Shown here: piece by piece, positions 16,064-25,211 of the stretch
How the letters are laid out: each line of letters starts with the position of its first letter
How positions within the stretch are numbered: position 1 is the stretch's first letter
Source: Pseudoalteromonas rubra
Lineage (GTDB): Bacteria > Pseudomonadota > Gammaproteobacteria > Enterobacterales > Alteromonadaceae
NCBI RefSeq assembly: GCF_000238295.3
Contig: NZ_AHCD03000020.1
Coordinates: forward strand, 372,001-436,000
Direction of reading: 5' to 3'
DNA length: 64,000 bases
Program-made: the position numbers and the translations under genes
Notes under the pieces: model-generated
Databases searched by the model: none
Seen by the model: only the letters and a program-made list of their open reading frames with translations
What the model was told of the DNA's origin: nothing

Positions 16064-17875
16064 GTGCAGCTAAAACAGTCACTTTTGTTATTCAAAGTGG
16101 CCGCAGTTGGTGCGGCGGTGATCATTGCGACGGTGAGCTGGTTTCTGTATCGGGAGCTGGACCACAGTAAGCAACTCAATGATCATCTGTTCAAATTACA
16201 AACCCAGATCCAGCGCTTGCTGGATCAGGAAGAGCGGTTTGTGATTGAAAGACAAAAAGCCTCACTGTTGTCCATTGATGATTATCGCTATGCGTATCGC
16301 GATAGTTTTAACGAGTTAGTTGCGTTACTGGTCACCGATCATCAGCATCTTGAGCTGATGTTTAAACTGGACGAGCAGGTTAACCGCTTTGCTGAGCTGT
16401 ATGAACAGTTGGCCTCCATGCAGGCATTATTGGGTTACGACAAAGACGATGGTGTTTATGGTGAGTTCCGCAGTAAAGCGCATGCCCTGCAGGCACTGGC
16501 CAAAGAAGCACAAGATCCGCAATTAGAAATTCTGCTGCTGGAACTGAGGCGGCGGGAAAAAGATTTTTTGCTGAGGCTGGACAGAAGCTACCTGAATCAG
16601 CATGGTGATTTGATCCAGCAAGCCAAGAACCGCATCCGGGCGCAATTTCCGGCGCGTGCTGATGCCTATTTAATGACGCTTGAGCAATATCAGAACGGCT
16701 TCATCGTTTATACCAATGTGTTGCAAAAGCAGGGGCTGGACCACAACCAGGGAGTGCGTGGTGAGCTGGGGGAGTTGAAGTTGGCTATTCGCGGCCACTT
16801 TACCATAGTGGCTAAGCAACTCTTCAGCGCTTATCAGGAAGAGCAGCAACAGCTGATCCTGATTAGCTTATTGTCGATCGTGTTAAGCAGTGGTTTTAGC
16901 TTGTTACTGCTGTACTATCTCAATAGCCGGGTGTCTGAGCAGGTGATGGCGATCGGTCGGGTGCTGGTCAGAGTGGCTAAGCATGAAGACTTTTCTTTGC
17001 GGGTTAACCTGAACAGCGAAGACGAAATTGCCCAGATTGGTCACCACCTGGATGAGCTGCTGGACTTTATTGAAACATTGATGGCACGACTTAGCGCGGC
17101 TCAGCAGCGGCTGATTGAAGAGGCTAAAATGGCCAGCCTGAGTAACATGGTGAGTGGCTTTGCCCATGAGCTGAATACACCGCTCGGTATTGCCATTACC
17201 AGCCAGTCGCATCTCAAGGCACAGGTTGAGAGCATGCGCCGTGATCTGGACAGTGGGCAGCTGAAAAAACATACCCTGACCAACCTCATCGGAGAGGCAG
17301 AATCAGCGTTGTTTTTGCTCGAAAATAACTTACATCGCACGGCATCCCTGATCGATGACTTCAAAAAAGTATCGGCGCAGCAGCATTATGATACGGAAAT
17401 GGAGTTTGATCTGAAAACCCTGGTAGAGGGCGTGTTTGATTGCTATCGCAGTGATTTATCGGAGGATGAATACAAAATTGAGGTCGAAATACCAGATAAC
17501 CTGATCCTCAGTAGTTACCCCAATGTGTTTAATCAGATTATCAGTTACAGTCTGAACAACAGTATTTTGCATGGTAAATATCCGGACAGACCGCTGACCA
17601 TCATTGTCTCGGCACACATAGTGAATGACTATGTGCATTTTTATTTTAAAGATGACGGGCAGGGCATAGACAAAGAACTGCTGCCTGTGATCTTTGAGCC
17701 CTTTGTGACGTCGAAACGACATTCGGGCGGGACCGGACTCGGTCTCAGTATTATTTATAACCTGGTGACGCAAAAGCTGGGCGGGGAGATTAAAATACAA
17801 AGCCCCGCACATGGCGGGGCTTGTTTACACATCATTCTGGCGAACACGCAATTTAAGCTGGTGTCGCCAGAGTAA
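16064..17875 (+). CDS. Membrane sensor histidine kinase, orphan
   Basis: The 603-residue protein begins at GTG 16064, with no better in-frame start. It has TM1 (about 10-30), a roughly 230-residue helical periplasmic sensor domain, TM2 (265-287), a HAMP region (about 288-345), a dimerisation/phosphoacceptor helix with His368 in GFAHELNTPLG, the N box (SLNNSILHG, about 496-504), the G1 box DDGQGID (530-536) and the G2 box GGTGLGLSI (555-563). All residues for autophosphorylation are present. No response regulator gene adjoins it. The neighbour across the divergent promoter region is a DctP-like binding protein that could present a ligand to the sensor domain. The kinase class resembles DctB/TorS-like kinases, without certainty. 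Confidence 0.93.
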   Translation: MQLKQSLLLFKVAAVGAAVIIATVSWFLYRELDHSKQLNDHLFKLQTQIQRLLDQEERFVIERQKASLLSIDDYRYAYRDSFNELVALLVTDHQHLELMFKLDEQVNRFAELYEQLASMQALLGYDKDDGVYGEFRSKAHALQALAKEAQDPQLEILLLELRRREKDFLLRLDRSYLNQHGDLIQQAKNRIRAQFPARADAYLMTLEQYQNGFIVYTNVLQKQGLDHNQGVRGELGELKLAIRGHFTIVAKQLFSAYQEEQQQLILISLLSIVLSSGFSLLLLYYLNSRVSEQVMAIGRVLVRVAKHEDFSLRVNLNSEDEIAQIGHHLDELLDFIETLMARLSAAQQRLIEEAKMASLSNMVSGFAHELNTPLGIAITSQSHLKAQVESMRRDLDSGQLKKHTLTNLIGEAESALFLLENNLHRTASLIDDFKKVSAQQHYDTEMEFDLKTLVEGVFDCYRSDLSEDEYKIEVEIPDNLILSSYPNVFNQIISYSLNNSILHGKYPDRPLTIIVSAHIVNDYVHFYFKDDGQGIDKELLPVIFEPFVTSKRHSGGTGLGLSIIYNLVTQKLGGEIKIQSPAHGGACLHIILANTQFKLVSPE

Positions 17876-17892
17876 CGGGTCGTTTGGGTGAA

Positions 17893-19731
17893 TTACGCCT
17901 TTTTGCTGGCAACCCACTCGTTGACGAACTGCTCCAGTACGTTCAGAGGTACCGGGCCGTTTTTCAGTACTACGTCGTGGAACTGACGGATATCGAACTT
18001 ATCGCCCAGCTCTTTTCTCGCCGCTTCACGTAGTTCAATAATTCTCAGCATACCAATCTTATAGGCCGTTGCCTGAGATGGGATCACGATGTGACGTTCT
18101 ACCATTTTAACCGCGTCTGATTTCGCGTTTGGCGTGTTGTTCACGTAGTAATCAATCCCTTCCTGGCGAGTCCACTTCATTGCGTGGATACCTGTGTCTA
18201 CCACCAGGCGGCAGGCACGCCATAGTTCCATAGCCAGTCGACCGAAGTCAGAATACGGGTCTTCATACAGGCCCATTTCTTTTGGTACCAGCTCAGAGTA
18301 TAGTCCCCAGCCTTCAGTGTAAGCGGTGTAGCGACCGAACTTACGGAACTTAGGCATGTTTTCCAGCTCCATCGCAATGGCGATTTGCATGTGGTGACCA
18401 GGTACACCTTCGTGGTAAGCCAGGGCTTCCATCTGGTAGGTTGGCATGGCTTCCATGTCATACAAGTTCGCGTAGTAGATACCCGGGCGTGAACCGTCCG
18501 GAGAAGGCTGTTGATAGAAAGCTTTACCCGCTGATTTTTCACGGAAGGCTTCAACGCGTTTCACGATCATGTCGGCCTTAGGCTTGACGATGAATAGTTC
18601 GTCCAGGCGATCTTTCATGTTGTCGATCATCGCCGTGGCGTCAGCCAGGTATTTGGCTTTCCCTTCTTCGCTATTTGGCAGGTAGAATTGCTTGTCGGTG
18701 CGCATGAATTCCATAAAGGCTTTCAGATCGCCCTTAAAGCCAACTTTTTCTTTGATTTCACGCATTTCATCATGGATACGTGCAACCTCAGACAAGCCGA
18801 TTTTGTGGATCTCTGCGGCAGTTAAGTCTGTGGTAGTAGTCCGTGCCAGTGCGTTGTTGAAGTACTTTTCACCATCAGGGAACTTCCAGGCACCGTCACG
18901 GGTGTCAGCGCGCTTTTCAAGTTGTTGCAGGTAACTGATCAGTTTGCTGTAAGCTGGCTTCACGGCTGCTTTCAGTGCGTCAGTTGCTTCAGCGATCAGC
19001 GCTTGCTTTTCGTTGTCTGCAATTTCCAGCTTTTCCACTTTGCGTTTAAAGTCAGCCAGTAAGGTTGAATCTTCACCGTCAACAAACGGGGCACCCTTAA
19101 TGATGTTTTTGCTTGAATCAATGACATGTGGGAAAACAAACTTAGGTGCGATGATCCCTTTGTCAGCACGCACTTCAAGGTTTACGATCAGCTGTTCAAA
19201 GACAGCTGGAATACCGTTCAGGCGTGAAATATACGCTTTGGCGTCTTTGACGTCTGTGATTTGATGCTGGTTGATCAAAAATGCTGGCAGCATAGAGTGC
19301 GTACCATACATCTGGTTAACCGGGTAGCTGTGGAAACGCCATTGGAAGTCGGCGATTTCATTTTCAAGGTTTTGCTTGAACAGGTCGTAGCTCACCTGAG
19401 TTTGGCCATCCAGTTTGCTGCGATCAATGGCTTGCAGGGCAACCAGATCTTTTTTCGTTAGCTCAAGATCCTCAAGCCGACGCGCTTCTGAGTCATCGTC
19501 CCATTTGTCATAATCTTGTTTGATACCCAGGTAAGTTTGATAAACCGGGCTGCGCATGACGCTGCGCATGAAGACTTCATCGAAAAAGGCATTGGCCTTT
19601 TCGACTTCGCTTTGAACGACTTGTTGTGTTGTTTCCGCTTTAGCGGTGTTGGTTGGTTGCTCTGCTGTTTGCTGACAACCGGATAGTAGCGCTGCTGCCA
19701 CGGCTGCGGCAAGGAGTGTCATTTTACGCAT
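17893..19731 (-). CDS. DUF885 metallopeptidase-like lipoprotein
   Basis: The 612-residue protein carries a lipoprotein signal with lipobox LLSGC (Cys19) and a Thr/Gln-rich linker. The rest is a DUF885 domain, a zinc-peptidase-like all-helical fold. The likely metal site is HEGVPGHH (440-447) with the downstream glutamate in YTEGWGLYSE (Glu473). It should sit on the inner leaflet of the outer membrane or in the periplasm and cleave peptides; the substrate is unknown. The length and motifs are normal for the family. It converges with the histidine kinase gene, 17 bp apart, and appears monocistronic. Confidence 0.95.
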   Translation of the reverse strand: MRKMTLLAAAVAAALLSGCQQTAEQPTNTAKAETTQQVVQSEVEKANAFFDEVFMRSVMRSPVYQTYLGIKQDYDKWDDDSEARRLEDLELTKKDLVALQAIDRSKLDGQTQVSYDLFKQNLENEIADFQWRFHSYPVNQMYGTHSMLPAFLINQHQITDVKDAKAYISRLNGIPAVFEQLIVNLEVRADKGIIAPKFVFPHVIDSSKNIIKGAPFVDGEDSTLLADFKRKVEKLEIADNEKQALIAEATDALKAAVKPAYSKLISYLQQLEKRADTRDGAWKFPDGEKYFNNALARTTTTDLTAAEIHKIGLSEVARIHDEMREIKEKVGFKGDLKAFMEFMRTDKQFYLPNSEEGKAKYLADATAMIDNMKDRLDELFIVKPKADMIVKRVEAFREKSAGKAFYQQPSPDGSRPGIYYANLYDMEAMPTYQMEALAYHEGVPGHHMQIAIAMELENMPKFRKFGRYTAYTEGWGLYSELVPKEMGLYEDPYSDFGRLAMELWRACRLVVDTGIHAMKWTRQEGIDYYVNNTPNAKSDAVKMVERHIVIPSQATAYKIGMLRIIELREAARKELGDKFDIRQFHDVVLKNGPVPLNVLEQFVNEWVASKKA

Positions 19732-19862
19732 GGGTTACCTTTTTTATTTTATTCCATTGGACTCGGGTGTTGGTGCAATGTTACCAACAAAACTGTATCG
19801 CGATAGATGTCTTTTATCTACAGGGCGAATTCACCTGTTCAATCTTATCCTATGAGCAGGTA

Positions 19863-20999
19863 TCAGACGAACAATTCTAGCAGGTCATTCAGATATCTGT
19901 GGCCCTTAATTGTTACCAACCATGAATCTCCCTGGTCAATCAACAACTCTTGTTCAAGTGCCTGGTTAATCGCGGGCTCAATATCGCTCAGTGATAAGCC
20001 GGTATAATCGCAAAAATCCTGTTTAGCACAGGGGGCGTGTAAGCGAAAACAATTCATAAAGAACTCAAATGGCCGATCGGCTGGCTCTACCTGCCAACTG
20101 TCGTATAAATACGACTTGCTAAGATCCATATAGCCACGGGGATGCTTAACTTTTACGGTGCGCAATATCTGGTTATTTTCGGGTTGAGTGATTTTGCCAT
20201 GTGCGCCACAGCCAATCCCCAGGTAGTCACCGAATTGCCAGTAATTCAGGTTGTGCTTACACTGATAACCCGTTTTAGCATAGCCTGAGATCTCGTATTG
20301 CTGATAGCCATGTTTGGCCAACAAGGCTTGCCCTTGTTCCTGGATATCCCACAAAATTTCGTCCTGGGGCAGCTTAGGCGGCTTAGACGCAAACTGTGTG
20401 TTTGGCTCAATCGTGAGTTGATACCAGGATAAATGCGGAGGATTGAGGTCAATGACTTGCTGCAGGTCGCTCAATGCGTCTGCAACCGATTGGTTTGGCA
20501 AGCCGTGCATTAAGTCCATATTAAAGCTATTGAGGCCCGCGTCGTGCGCTTCTAAGGCGGCGTGGCGGGCTTCCTGTTCACCATGAATGCGCCCCAGTGC
20601 CTTGAGCTTATCTGCCTGCAGGCTTTGCACGCCGATGGAGATACGGTTGATGCCAGCTGCAACATAGTGTTTAAAGCGATCGGTCTCCACCGTCCCCGGA
20701 TTGGCTTCAAGTGTGATCTCTATGTCATCACTAAAGCCAATCAGCGCTTCAATTTCACCTAACAGGTGGGTGTAAGCTTCGCCACTGAGCAGGCTGGGCG
20801 TGCCCCCGCCAATAAAAATACTATGCAGCGGGCGCCCCTGTACAAGGTGCAGATCGGCACGTAAATCTGCGAGCAGGTGCTGAATATATTCCTGCTCAGG
20901 GATCTCGCCTTTCTGACCATGACTGTTAAAGTCGCAGTAAGGGCATTTCTGCACGCACCAGGGAACGTGAATGTATAAACTTAACGGAGGGAGATTCAC
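19863..20999 (-). CDS. hemW: HemW, radical SAM heme chaperone
   Basis: At 378 residues it matches HemW (formerly YggW, oxygen-independent coproporphyrinogen oxidase-like). The 4Fe-4S/SAM motif is Cys15, Cys19 and Cys22 in PWCVQKCPYCDF, followed by GGGTP (64-68). Unlike true HemN it lacks the fourth cysteine of the CxxxCxxCxC motif (DF follows) and the long N-terminal extension, which supports HemW. It binds heme and is thought to deliver it to membrane enzymes. The start overlaps the rdgB stop by 4 bp (ATGA), so it is the last gene of the yggS-to-hemW block. Confidence 0.96.
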   Translation of the reverse strand: MNLPPLSLYIHVPWCVQKCPYCDFNSHGQKGEIPEQEYIQHLLADLRADLHLVQGRPLHSIFIGGGTPSLLSGEAYTHLLGEIEALIGFSDDIEITLEANPGTVETDRFKHYVAAGINRISIGVQSLQADKLKALGRIHGEQEARHAALEAHDAGLNSFNMDLMHGLPNQSVADALSDLQQVIDLNPPHLSWYQLTIEPNTQFASKPPKLPQDEILWDIQEQGQALLAKHGYQQYEISGYAKTGYQCKHNLNYWQFGDYLGIGCGAHGKITQPENNQILRTVKVKHPRGYMDLSKSYLYDSWQVEPADRPFEFFMNCFRLHAPCAKQDFCDYTGLSLSDIEPAINQALEQELLIDQGDSWLVTIKGHRYLNDLLELFV

Positions 21000-21589
21000 A
21001 GCTGACCTTCAAAGTGTGCCAGCAGCTGCTGCAATGCCTGACCGCGATGGCTGAGGGTATTTTTCTGTGCTTTGCTCAGCTGCGCGGATGTGCACTGAGT
21101 GGCTTCAACCCAGAATACGGGGTCATAACCAAAGCCTTGCAAACCTTGCTGATCCTCTGTGATGCGACCTTCCCAGCTAGCCTGGCAAATGACAGGAGTA
21201 GGGTCATCGGCATGGCGCATATAGACGAGTACGCACCAGAAGCGGGCTGTGCGCAGTGTTTCGCCACTCATCGCTGCAAGCAGTTTGTCGATGTTATCCT
21301 GATCGTTGGCATCCACTCCGGCGTAACGGGCAGAATACACACCCGGAGCCCCTTGCAGAGCATCAACTTCCAGACCCGAGTCATCTGCAATGGAGGGTAG
21401 CCCCGTGACTTTAGCAGCGTGGCGCGCCTTGATAATGGCATTTTCTACAAAAGTAGTGCCCGTTTCTGCCACTTCGCTCACGTTGAACTGGCTTTGTGGC
21501 AGGATTTCGATTTTCAGGTCTTTGAGCATGCTGCCGAGTTCGGCTACTTTGCCCTGATTGCCGGTGGCAAGAACAATTTGTCTGGTCAT
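20996..21589 (-). CDS. rdgB: XTP/dITP pyrophosphatase RdgB
   Basis: The 197-residue protein hydrolyses non-canonical purine nucleoside triphosphates (dITP, XTP) to monophosphates and diphosphate, keeping them out of DNA. The N-terminal substrate loop VLATGNQGKVAEL, the central IADDSGLEVDAL with the conserved acidic pair, and GFGYDPVF and LSHRGQAL near the C-terminus are all present. It begins one base after the stop of the DUF4426 gene and overlaps hemW. This order (yggT-DUF4426-rdgB-hemW) is typical of this lineage. Confidence 0.97.
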   Translation of the reverse strand: MTRQIVLATGNQGKVAELGSMLKDLKIEILPQSQFNVSEVAETGTTFVENAIIKARHAAKVTGLPSIADDSGLEVDALQGAPGVYSARYAGVDANDQDNIDKLLAAMSGETLRTARFWCVLVYMRHADDPTPVICQASWEGRITEDQQGLQGFGYDPVFWVEATQCTSAQLSKAQKNTLSHRGQALQQLLAHFEGQL

Positions 21590-21590
21590 A

Positions 21591-22037
21591 TTAATCTACA
21601 TAAAACTTTTGCTGAAATTTAAGCACGTGTCGGGTGTTCCCCTGACGGATCGTGACTTCAAAGCGATAGGTGTCTTCATGGTCGACATCCATCTGCGCCA
21701 GATAATAAACCGCGTCACCTTCCACCACTTCTTTGAAGGTTAAGGTGGTTTTATTGCCGATCAGGTTGCGCGCCTGGCCGGTTAAGGTGGCGCGTTGTGC
21801 GGTGTTGTTGGCATCATCAGCCAGCACTGAAATGTTTATTATGGCTTTGCTGTTGCTTCGGGTTAAACCGTAAGCACTGGCAATGTTAGGCTGAATAAAG
21901 GTCGACGGAAAGGCGATGTAATGGACCTGCCAGTCACCCAGTTGTTTATATTGCCCACCTTGTTCATTGTTGGCATGCGCTGGTCGTGCAACAAGTAGCA
22001 CGGCTAGCATTGAAATCAGTGTTAATAAGGTTTTCAT
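21591..22037 (-). CDS. DUF4426 exported protein
   Basis: The 148-residue protein has a Sec signal peptide (MKTLLTLISMLAVLLVARPAHA). The mature domain has the features of DUF4426: GDWQVHYIAFPSTFIQPNIA, then an RSNSKAIINISV strand and a terminal beta-rich segment. Function is unknown; it is found between yggT and rdgB in many gammaproteobacteria. Nothing suggests catalysis. Tight spacing on both sides (18 bp to yggT, 1 bp to rdgB) places it in the operon. Confidence 0.9.
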   Translation of the reverse strand: MKTLLTLISMLAVLLVARPAHANNEQGGQYKQLGDWQVHYIAFPSTFIQPNIASAYGLTRSNSKAIINISVLADDANNTAQRATLTGQARNLIGNKTTLTFKEVVEGDAVYYLAQMDVDHEDTYRFEVTIRQGNTRHVLKFQQKFYVD

Positions 22038-22055
22038 TGTGACGACTCCGAGTGC

Positions 22056-22589
22056 TTAACGTAGCAGATCCATCATTAAGATCTGTAAGAACTGCATACC
22101 AATCAGAACGACCAGGATCGACAAATCCAGCCCTCCCAGTGGCGGGATAATTTTACGAACTGGGCGCAACATAGGTTCAGTTAGCTGATCAAAGACCGCG
22201 GCGATTGGGTTGTAGCCCTGAGCCACCCAGCTGAGGATAGCGCGGATAATTAACACCCAGAACACCAGAGAAAAGGCTTCTTTGGCCACGGTTAACGCAC
22301 CGTCAATCGCCGCTCCCATTGGATCCCAGTAACCGCCCAGCATGAGCATCAATACAGACACCTTGGCAAAACCAACCAACAGCGCCACGACCAAAGATGC
22401 CAGATCCAAACCGCCCAGTCCGGGAATAAGCTTACGGAGCGGGTTCACGGCAAACGATGTTGCTTTAATTACGGCCTGGCTCAGCGGGTTATAAAAATCT
22501 GCTTTGACCAATTGCAGCCAAAAACGCAACAGTACGACCATCAAAAACAGGTCAAAAATAATCCCTACCAAAAAATGCATGGCGTTCAT
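22056..22589 (-). CDS. YggT family integral membrane protein
   Basis: The 177-residue protein contains two YggT repeats, each with two hydrophobic helices and the conserved motif PLxxIPPLGGLD: the first is FAVNPLRKLIPGLGGLDLAS and the second is MLRPVRKIIPPLGGLDLSIL. I start it at ATG 22589 because GAGGAC lies just upstream; the frame is open to 22652, but that extension would overlap proC. YggT proteins are linked to osmotic tolerance and to cofactor or division functions in different bacteria, with no settled biochemical role. It lies 10 bp downstream of proC. Confidence 0.93.
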   Translation of the reverse strand: MNAMHFLVGIIFDLFLMVVLLRFWLQLVKADFYNPLSQAVIKATSFAVNPLRKLIPGLGGLDLASLVVALLVGFAKVSVLMLMLGGYWDPMGAAIDGALTVAKEAFSLVFWVLIIRAILSWVAQGYNPIAAVFDQLTEPMLRPVRKIIPPLGGLDLSILVVLIGMQFLQILMMDLLR

Positions 22590-22599
22590 TGTATGTCCT

Positions 22600-23421
22600 C
22601 TAGATTTGTTGTTCCATTTCCTCTGCCCGCGCAATGCAGGCATCCATGGCATCAGCCACGGTTTGCGGTAACTGGTTTGCTTTTAAATGTTCAACGGCTG
22701 CGTGTGTGGTGCCACCTTTGGAGGTGACGTTAGCACGCAACTGCGCAATACTGATGTCTTGCTGAGACAAGGCCATTTCTGCGGCGCCGAGTGCAGTTTG
22801 TTGCACCAGTGCGCGTGCCTGCTCTGGTGAAAAACCCAGTGCAATGGCTTTTTCTTCAATGGCTTCCATAAACAGGAAAAAGTAAGCAGGTGAGGAACCC
22901 GTTACGGCAATGACATCATTGATTTGTGATTCTTGTTCCAGCCAGATGGCGATGCCCGTTGATGAAAAGACCTGCTCGATGTAGGTTTTTTCCTCATCAA
23001 TGATATCTGCAGCAAACAGACCCGAGACACCACGTCCCAGTAAGGACGGTGTATTTGGCATACAACGCACCAGTTTGACGTCCTCTGCCAGCATTTCGCG
23101 CAGACGTTTGACGGTGATCCCTGCTGCGACAGAAACAAATAGCTTATTGCTGAGATCTAATCCGGCATCAACAAAAGTCTGGCAAAGCTCGGCCATCATT
23201 TGTGGCTTCACAGACAACACCACGACATCGGCTTCCTCAACCGCTTTGAGATTATCCTGCTCGGTACGCACCCCAAAATCGGCATGAGCCTTAGCCAGCT
23301 TCTCAGGGTTGCGATTGGTTGCAATGATACTCTGTGGGGCAAATCCGTTTTTGATCATGCCACCTATGATGGCATAGCTCATATTACCTGTGCCGATAAA
23401 TGCAATCGTTTTATTAGCCAT
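22600..23421 (-). CDS. proC: Pyrroline-5-carboxylate reductase
   Basis: The 273-residue enzyme catalyses the last step of proline synthesis, NAD(P)H-dependent reduction of 1-pyrroline-5-carboxylate. The Rossmann nucleotide site FIGTGNMSYAIIGGM is at the N-terminus, VVLSVKPQ (about 68-75) is present, and the C-terminal dimerisation domain holds the signature TSKGGTTHAAVEHL. The length is normal. It is cotranscribed with yggS (15 bp upstream) and yggT, a conserved arrangement. Confidence 0.97.
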   Translation of the reverse strand: MANKTIAFIGTGNMSYAIIGGMIKNGFAPQSIIATNRNPEKLAKAHADFGVRTEQDNLKAVEEADVVVLSVKPQMMAELCQTFVDAGLDLSNKLFVSVAAGITVKRLREMLAEDVKLVRCMPNTPSLLGRGVSGLFAADIIDEEKTYIEQVFSSTGIAIWLEQESQINDVIAVTGSSPAYFFLFMEAIEEKAIALGFSPEQARALVQQTALGAAEMALSQQDISIAQLRANVTSKGGTTHAAVEHLKANQLPQTVADAMDACIARAEEMEQQI

Positions 23422-23436
23422 TAGGAATGTGTCACC

Positions 23437-24120
23437 TTATTGTCGTTTGCCAAAAATATCCGTGCCGATACGCACCATGGTTGCGCCGCCCTGAATGGCC
23501 ATTTCCAGATCGCCACTCATACCCATCGACAAGGTATCCAGCTGTTGATATTGAGCCTTTAGTTTATCAAAGCAAGCCTTCATTTGGCGAAAATATTGCA
23601 ATTGTTGTTGTGCGTCATCGGTTTGCGCTGTAATTGTCATCAACCCGCGCAGTTCCAGCTGGCGTGCGCCATCAATATAGGCGGCGAGTTCGTCTAGTTC
23701 ATTCAGCGCGCATCCGGATTTTTGTTCGTCGTTACTGATGTTCACCTGGATCAGCACTTTGAGTGGCATCAGGTTGGTGGGTCTTTGTTCATTCAGGCGA
23801 CGCGCAATCTTCAGACGGTCGACACTTTGCACCCAGGAGAAATGCTCGGCAATCAGGCGCGACTTATTAGATTGAATGGGACCGATAAAATGCCACTCAA
23901 TGTCTTTTTGCTGCTGAAAGTGGCGGACTTTATCGACAGCTTCCTGGACATAAGATTCGCCAAACAAGCGCTGGCCTGCCGCATAGGCTTGTTCAATGAG
24001 TTCGACAGGTTTGGTTTTCGATACGGCCAGTAATGCGACCTCGTGGTCTGTGGCACACTTTTGCTGTGCTTTTGCTATGCGATCATAGGCGTTGTTCAGC
24101 CGTTCTGCTATTGTAACCAT
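23437..24120 (-). CDS. yggS: YggS/PROSC family pyridoxal phosphate homeostasis protein
   Basis: The 227-residue protein is a single alanine-racemase-like TIM barrel that binds PLP through the lysine in ALLAVSKTKP (about residue 36). Other family motifs are FGESYVQEA, WHFIGPIQSNK, and SMGMSGDLEMAI at the phosphate site. It buffers PLP and influences amino-acid pools rather than catalysing a known reaction. It heads the leftward operon. The pilT gene diverges from it, with 29 bp between start codons, so the two promoters must overlap. Confidence 0.96.
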   Translation of the reverse strand: MVTIAERLNNAYDRIAKAQQKCATDHEVALLAVSKTKPVELIEQAYAAGQRLFGESYVQEAVDKVRHFQQQKDIEWHFIGPIQSNKSRLIAEHFSWVQSVDRLKIARRLNEQRPTNLMPLKVLIQVNISNDEQKSGCALNELDELAAYIDGARQLELRGLMTITAQTDDAQQQLQYFRQMKACFDKLKAQYQQLDTLSMGMSGDLEMAIQGGATMVRIGTDIFGKRQ

Positions 24121-24149
24121 ATTATTATTTGCTCGTTGTGGAGTCTGAG

Positions 24150-25196
24150 ATGGATATTACTGAATTATTGGCCTTTAGTGTGCAACACAAAGCATCGGAT
24201 TTACACCTTTCATCGGGAGTTTCACCGATGATCCGGGTGGATGGCGATGTGCGCCGGGTAAACATTCCTGCACTGGAAGCGAAGGACGTTAACAGCCTCG
24301 TTTACGATATTATGAATGATAACCAGCGTAAGGACTATGAGCAAAATCTTGAGGTAGATTTCTCATTTGAAGTGCCGAACCTGGCTCGTTTTCGTGTCAA
24401 TGCATTTAACGCCAGTCGCGGTCCGGCGGCGGTGTTCAGGACTATCCCCAGCTCAGTGCTGACGCTGGAAGATTTGGGCGCGCCGGAGATTTTCCGCAAA
24501 ATTTCTGATTGCCCGCGCGGTTTAGTGCTGGTGACAGGCCCAACCGGATCGGGTAAATCCACCACGCTGGCAGCTATGGTGGATTACATTAACAGCAACA
24601 AGCATCACCATATTCTGACCATTGAAGACCCCATTGAATTTGTTCACGACAATAAATTAAGTCTGATCAACCAGCGTGAAGTACATCGTGACACACACAG
24701 TTTCAATGCCGCGCTGCGCAGTGCGCTACGTGAAGATCCGGATGTCATCCTGGTTGGTGAATTACGTGATTTGGAAACTATCCGTCTGGCGATGACGGCC
24801 GCCGAAACCGGTCACCTGGTGTTTGGTACTTTGCACACCACTTCAGCGCCTAAAACCATTGACCGTATTATTGACGTTTTCCCGGGTGAGGAAAAAGACA
24901 TGGTCCGTTCTATGTTATCTGAGTCCCTGCAAGCTGTTATTTCACAAACGCTGGTGAAAAAAGTGGGCGGTGGTCGGGTTGCTGCACATGAGATCATGAT
25001 GGGGATCCCGGCTATTCGTAACCTCATTCGCGAAGATAAAATTGCGCAAATGTACTCGTCTATTCAAACCGGTGCGATGCATGGCATGCAGACTATGGAC
25101 CAGTGTCTGACTAATCTGGTGAACCGTGGCCTGATCACCAATCAGGATGCCCAGGCGAAAGCCCATGATAAGAGCCAGTTTGGCACCACTTATTAA
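24150..25196 (+). CDS. pilT: Type IV pilus retraction ATPase PilT
   Basis: The 348-residue hexameric ATPase powers pilus disassembly, twitching and DNA uptake from the cytoplasmic side. Motifs: Walker A GPTGSGKST (130-138), Asp box around HHHILTIEDPIEF (152-164), Walker B DVILVGELRD (198-207), His box HLVFGTLHT (222-230), and the PilT-specific AIRNLIRE (288-295). I use ATG 24150 (MDITELL, with a GTGGAGT site) rather than the TTG at 24129, which would add 7 residues. pilU follows 15 bp later. Confidence 0.97.
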   Translation: MDITELLAFSVQHKASDLHLSSGVSPMIRVDGDVRRVNIPALEAKDVNSLVYDIMNDNQRKDYEQNLEVDFSFEVPNLARFRVNAFNASRGPAAVFRTIPSSVLTLEDLGAPEIFRKISDCPRGLVLVTGPTGSGKSTTLAAMVDYINSNKHHHILTIEDPIEFVHDNKLSLINQREVHRDTHSFNAALRSALREDPDVILVGELRDLETIRLAMTAAETGHLVFGTLHTTSAPKTIDRIIDVFPGEEKDMVRSMLSESLQAVISQTLVKKVGGGRVAAHEIMMGIPAIRNLIREDKIAQMYSSIQTGAMHGMQTMDQCLTNLVNRGLITNQDAQAKAHDKSQFGTTY

Positions 25197-25211
25197 TCCC
25201 GGGAGGTTATG

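Noticed and set aside
17800..17823. Terminator-like hairpin AGCCCCGC..GCGGGGCT followed by TTGTTT in the 3' end of the histidine kinase gene
   Set aside because: It lies inside the coding sequence, about 50 bp before the stop, and encodes conserved-type residues after the G2 box. It may act as an early part of termination but was not called.
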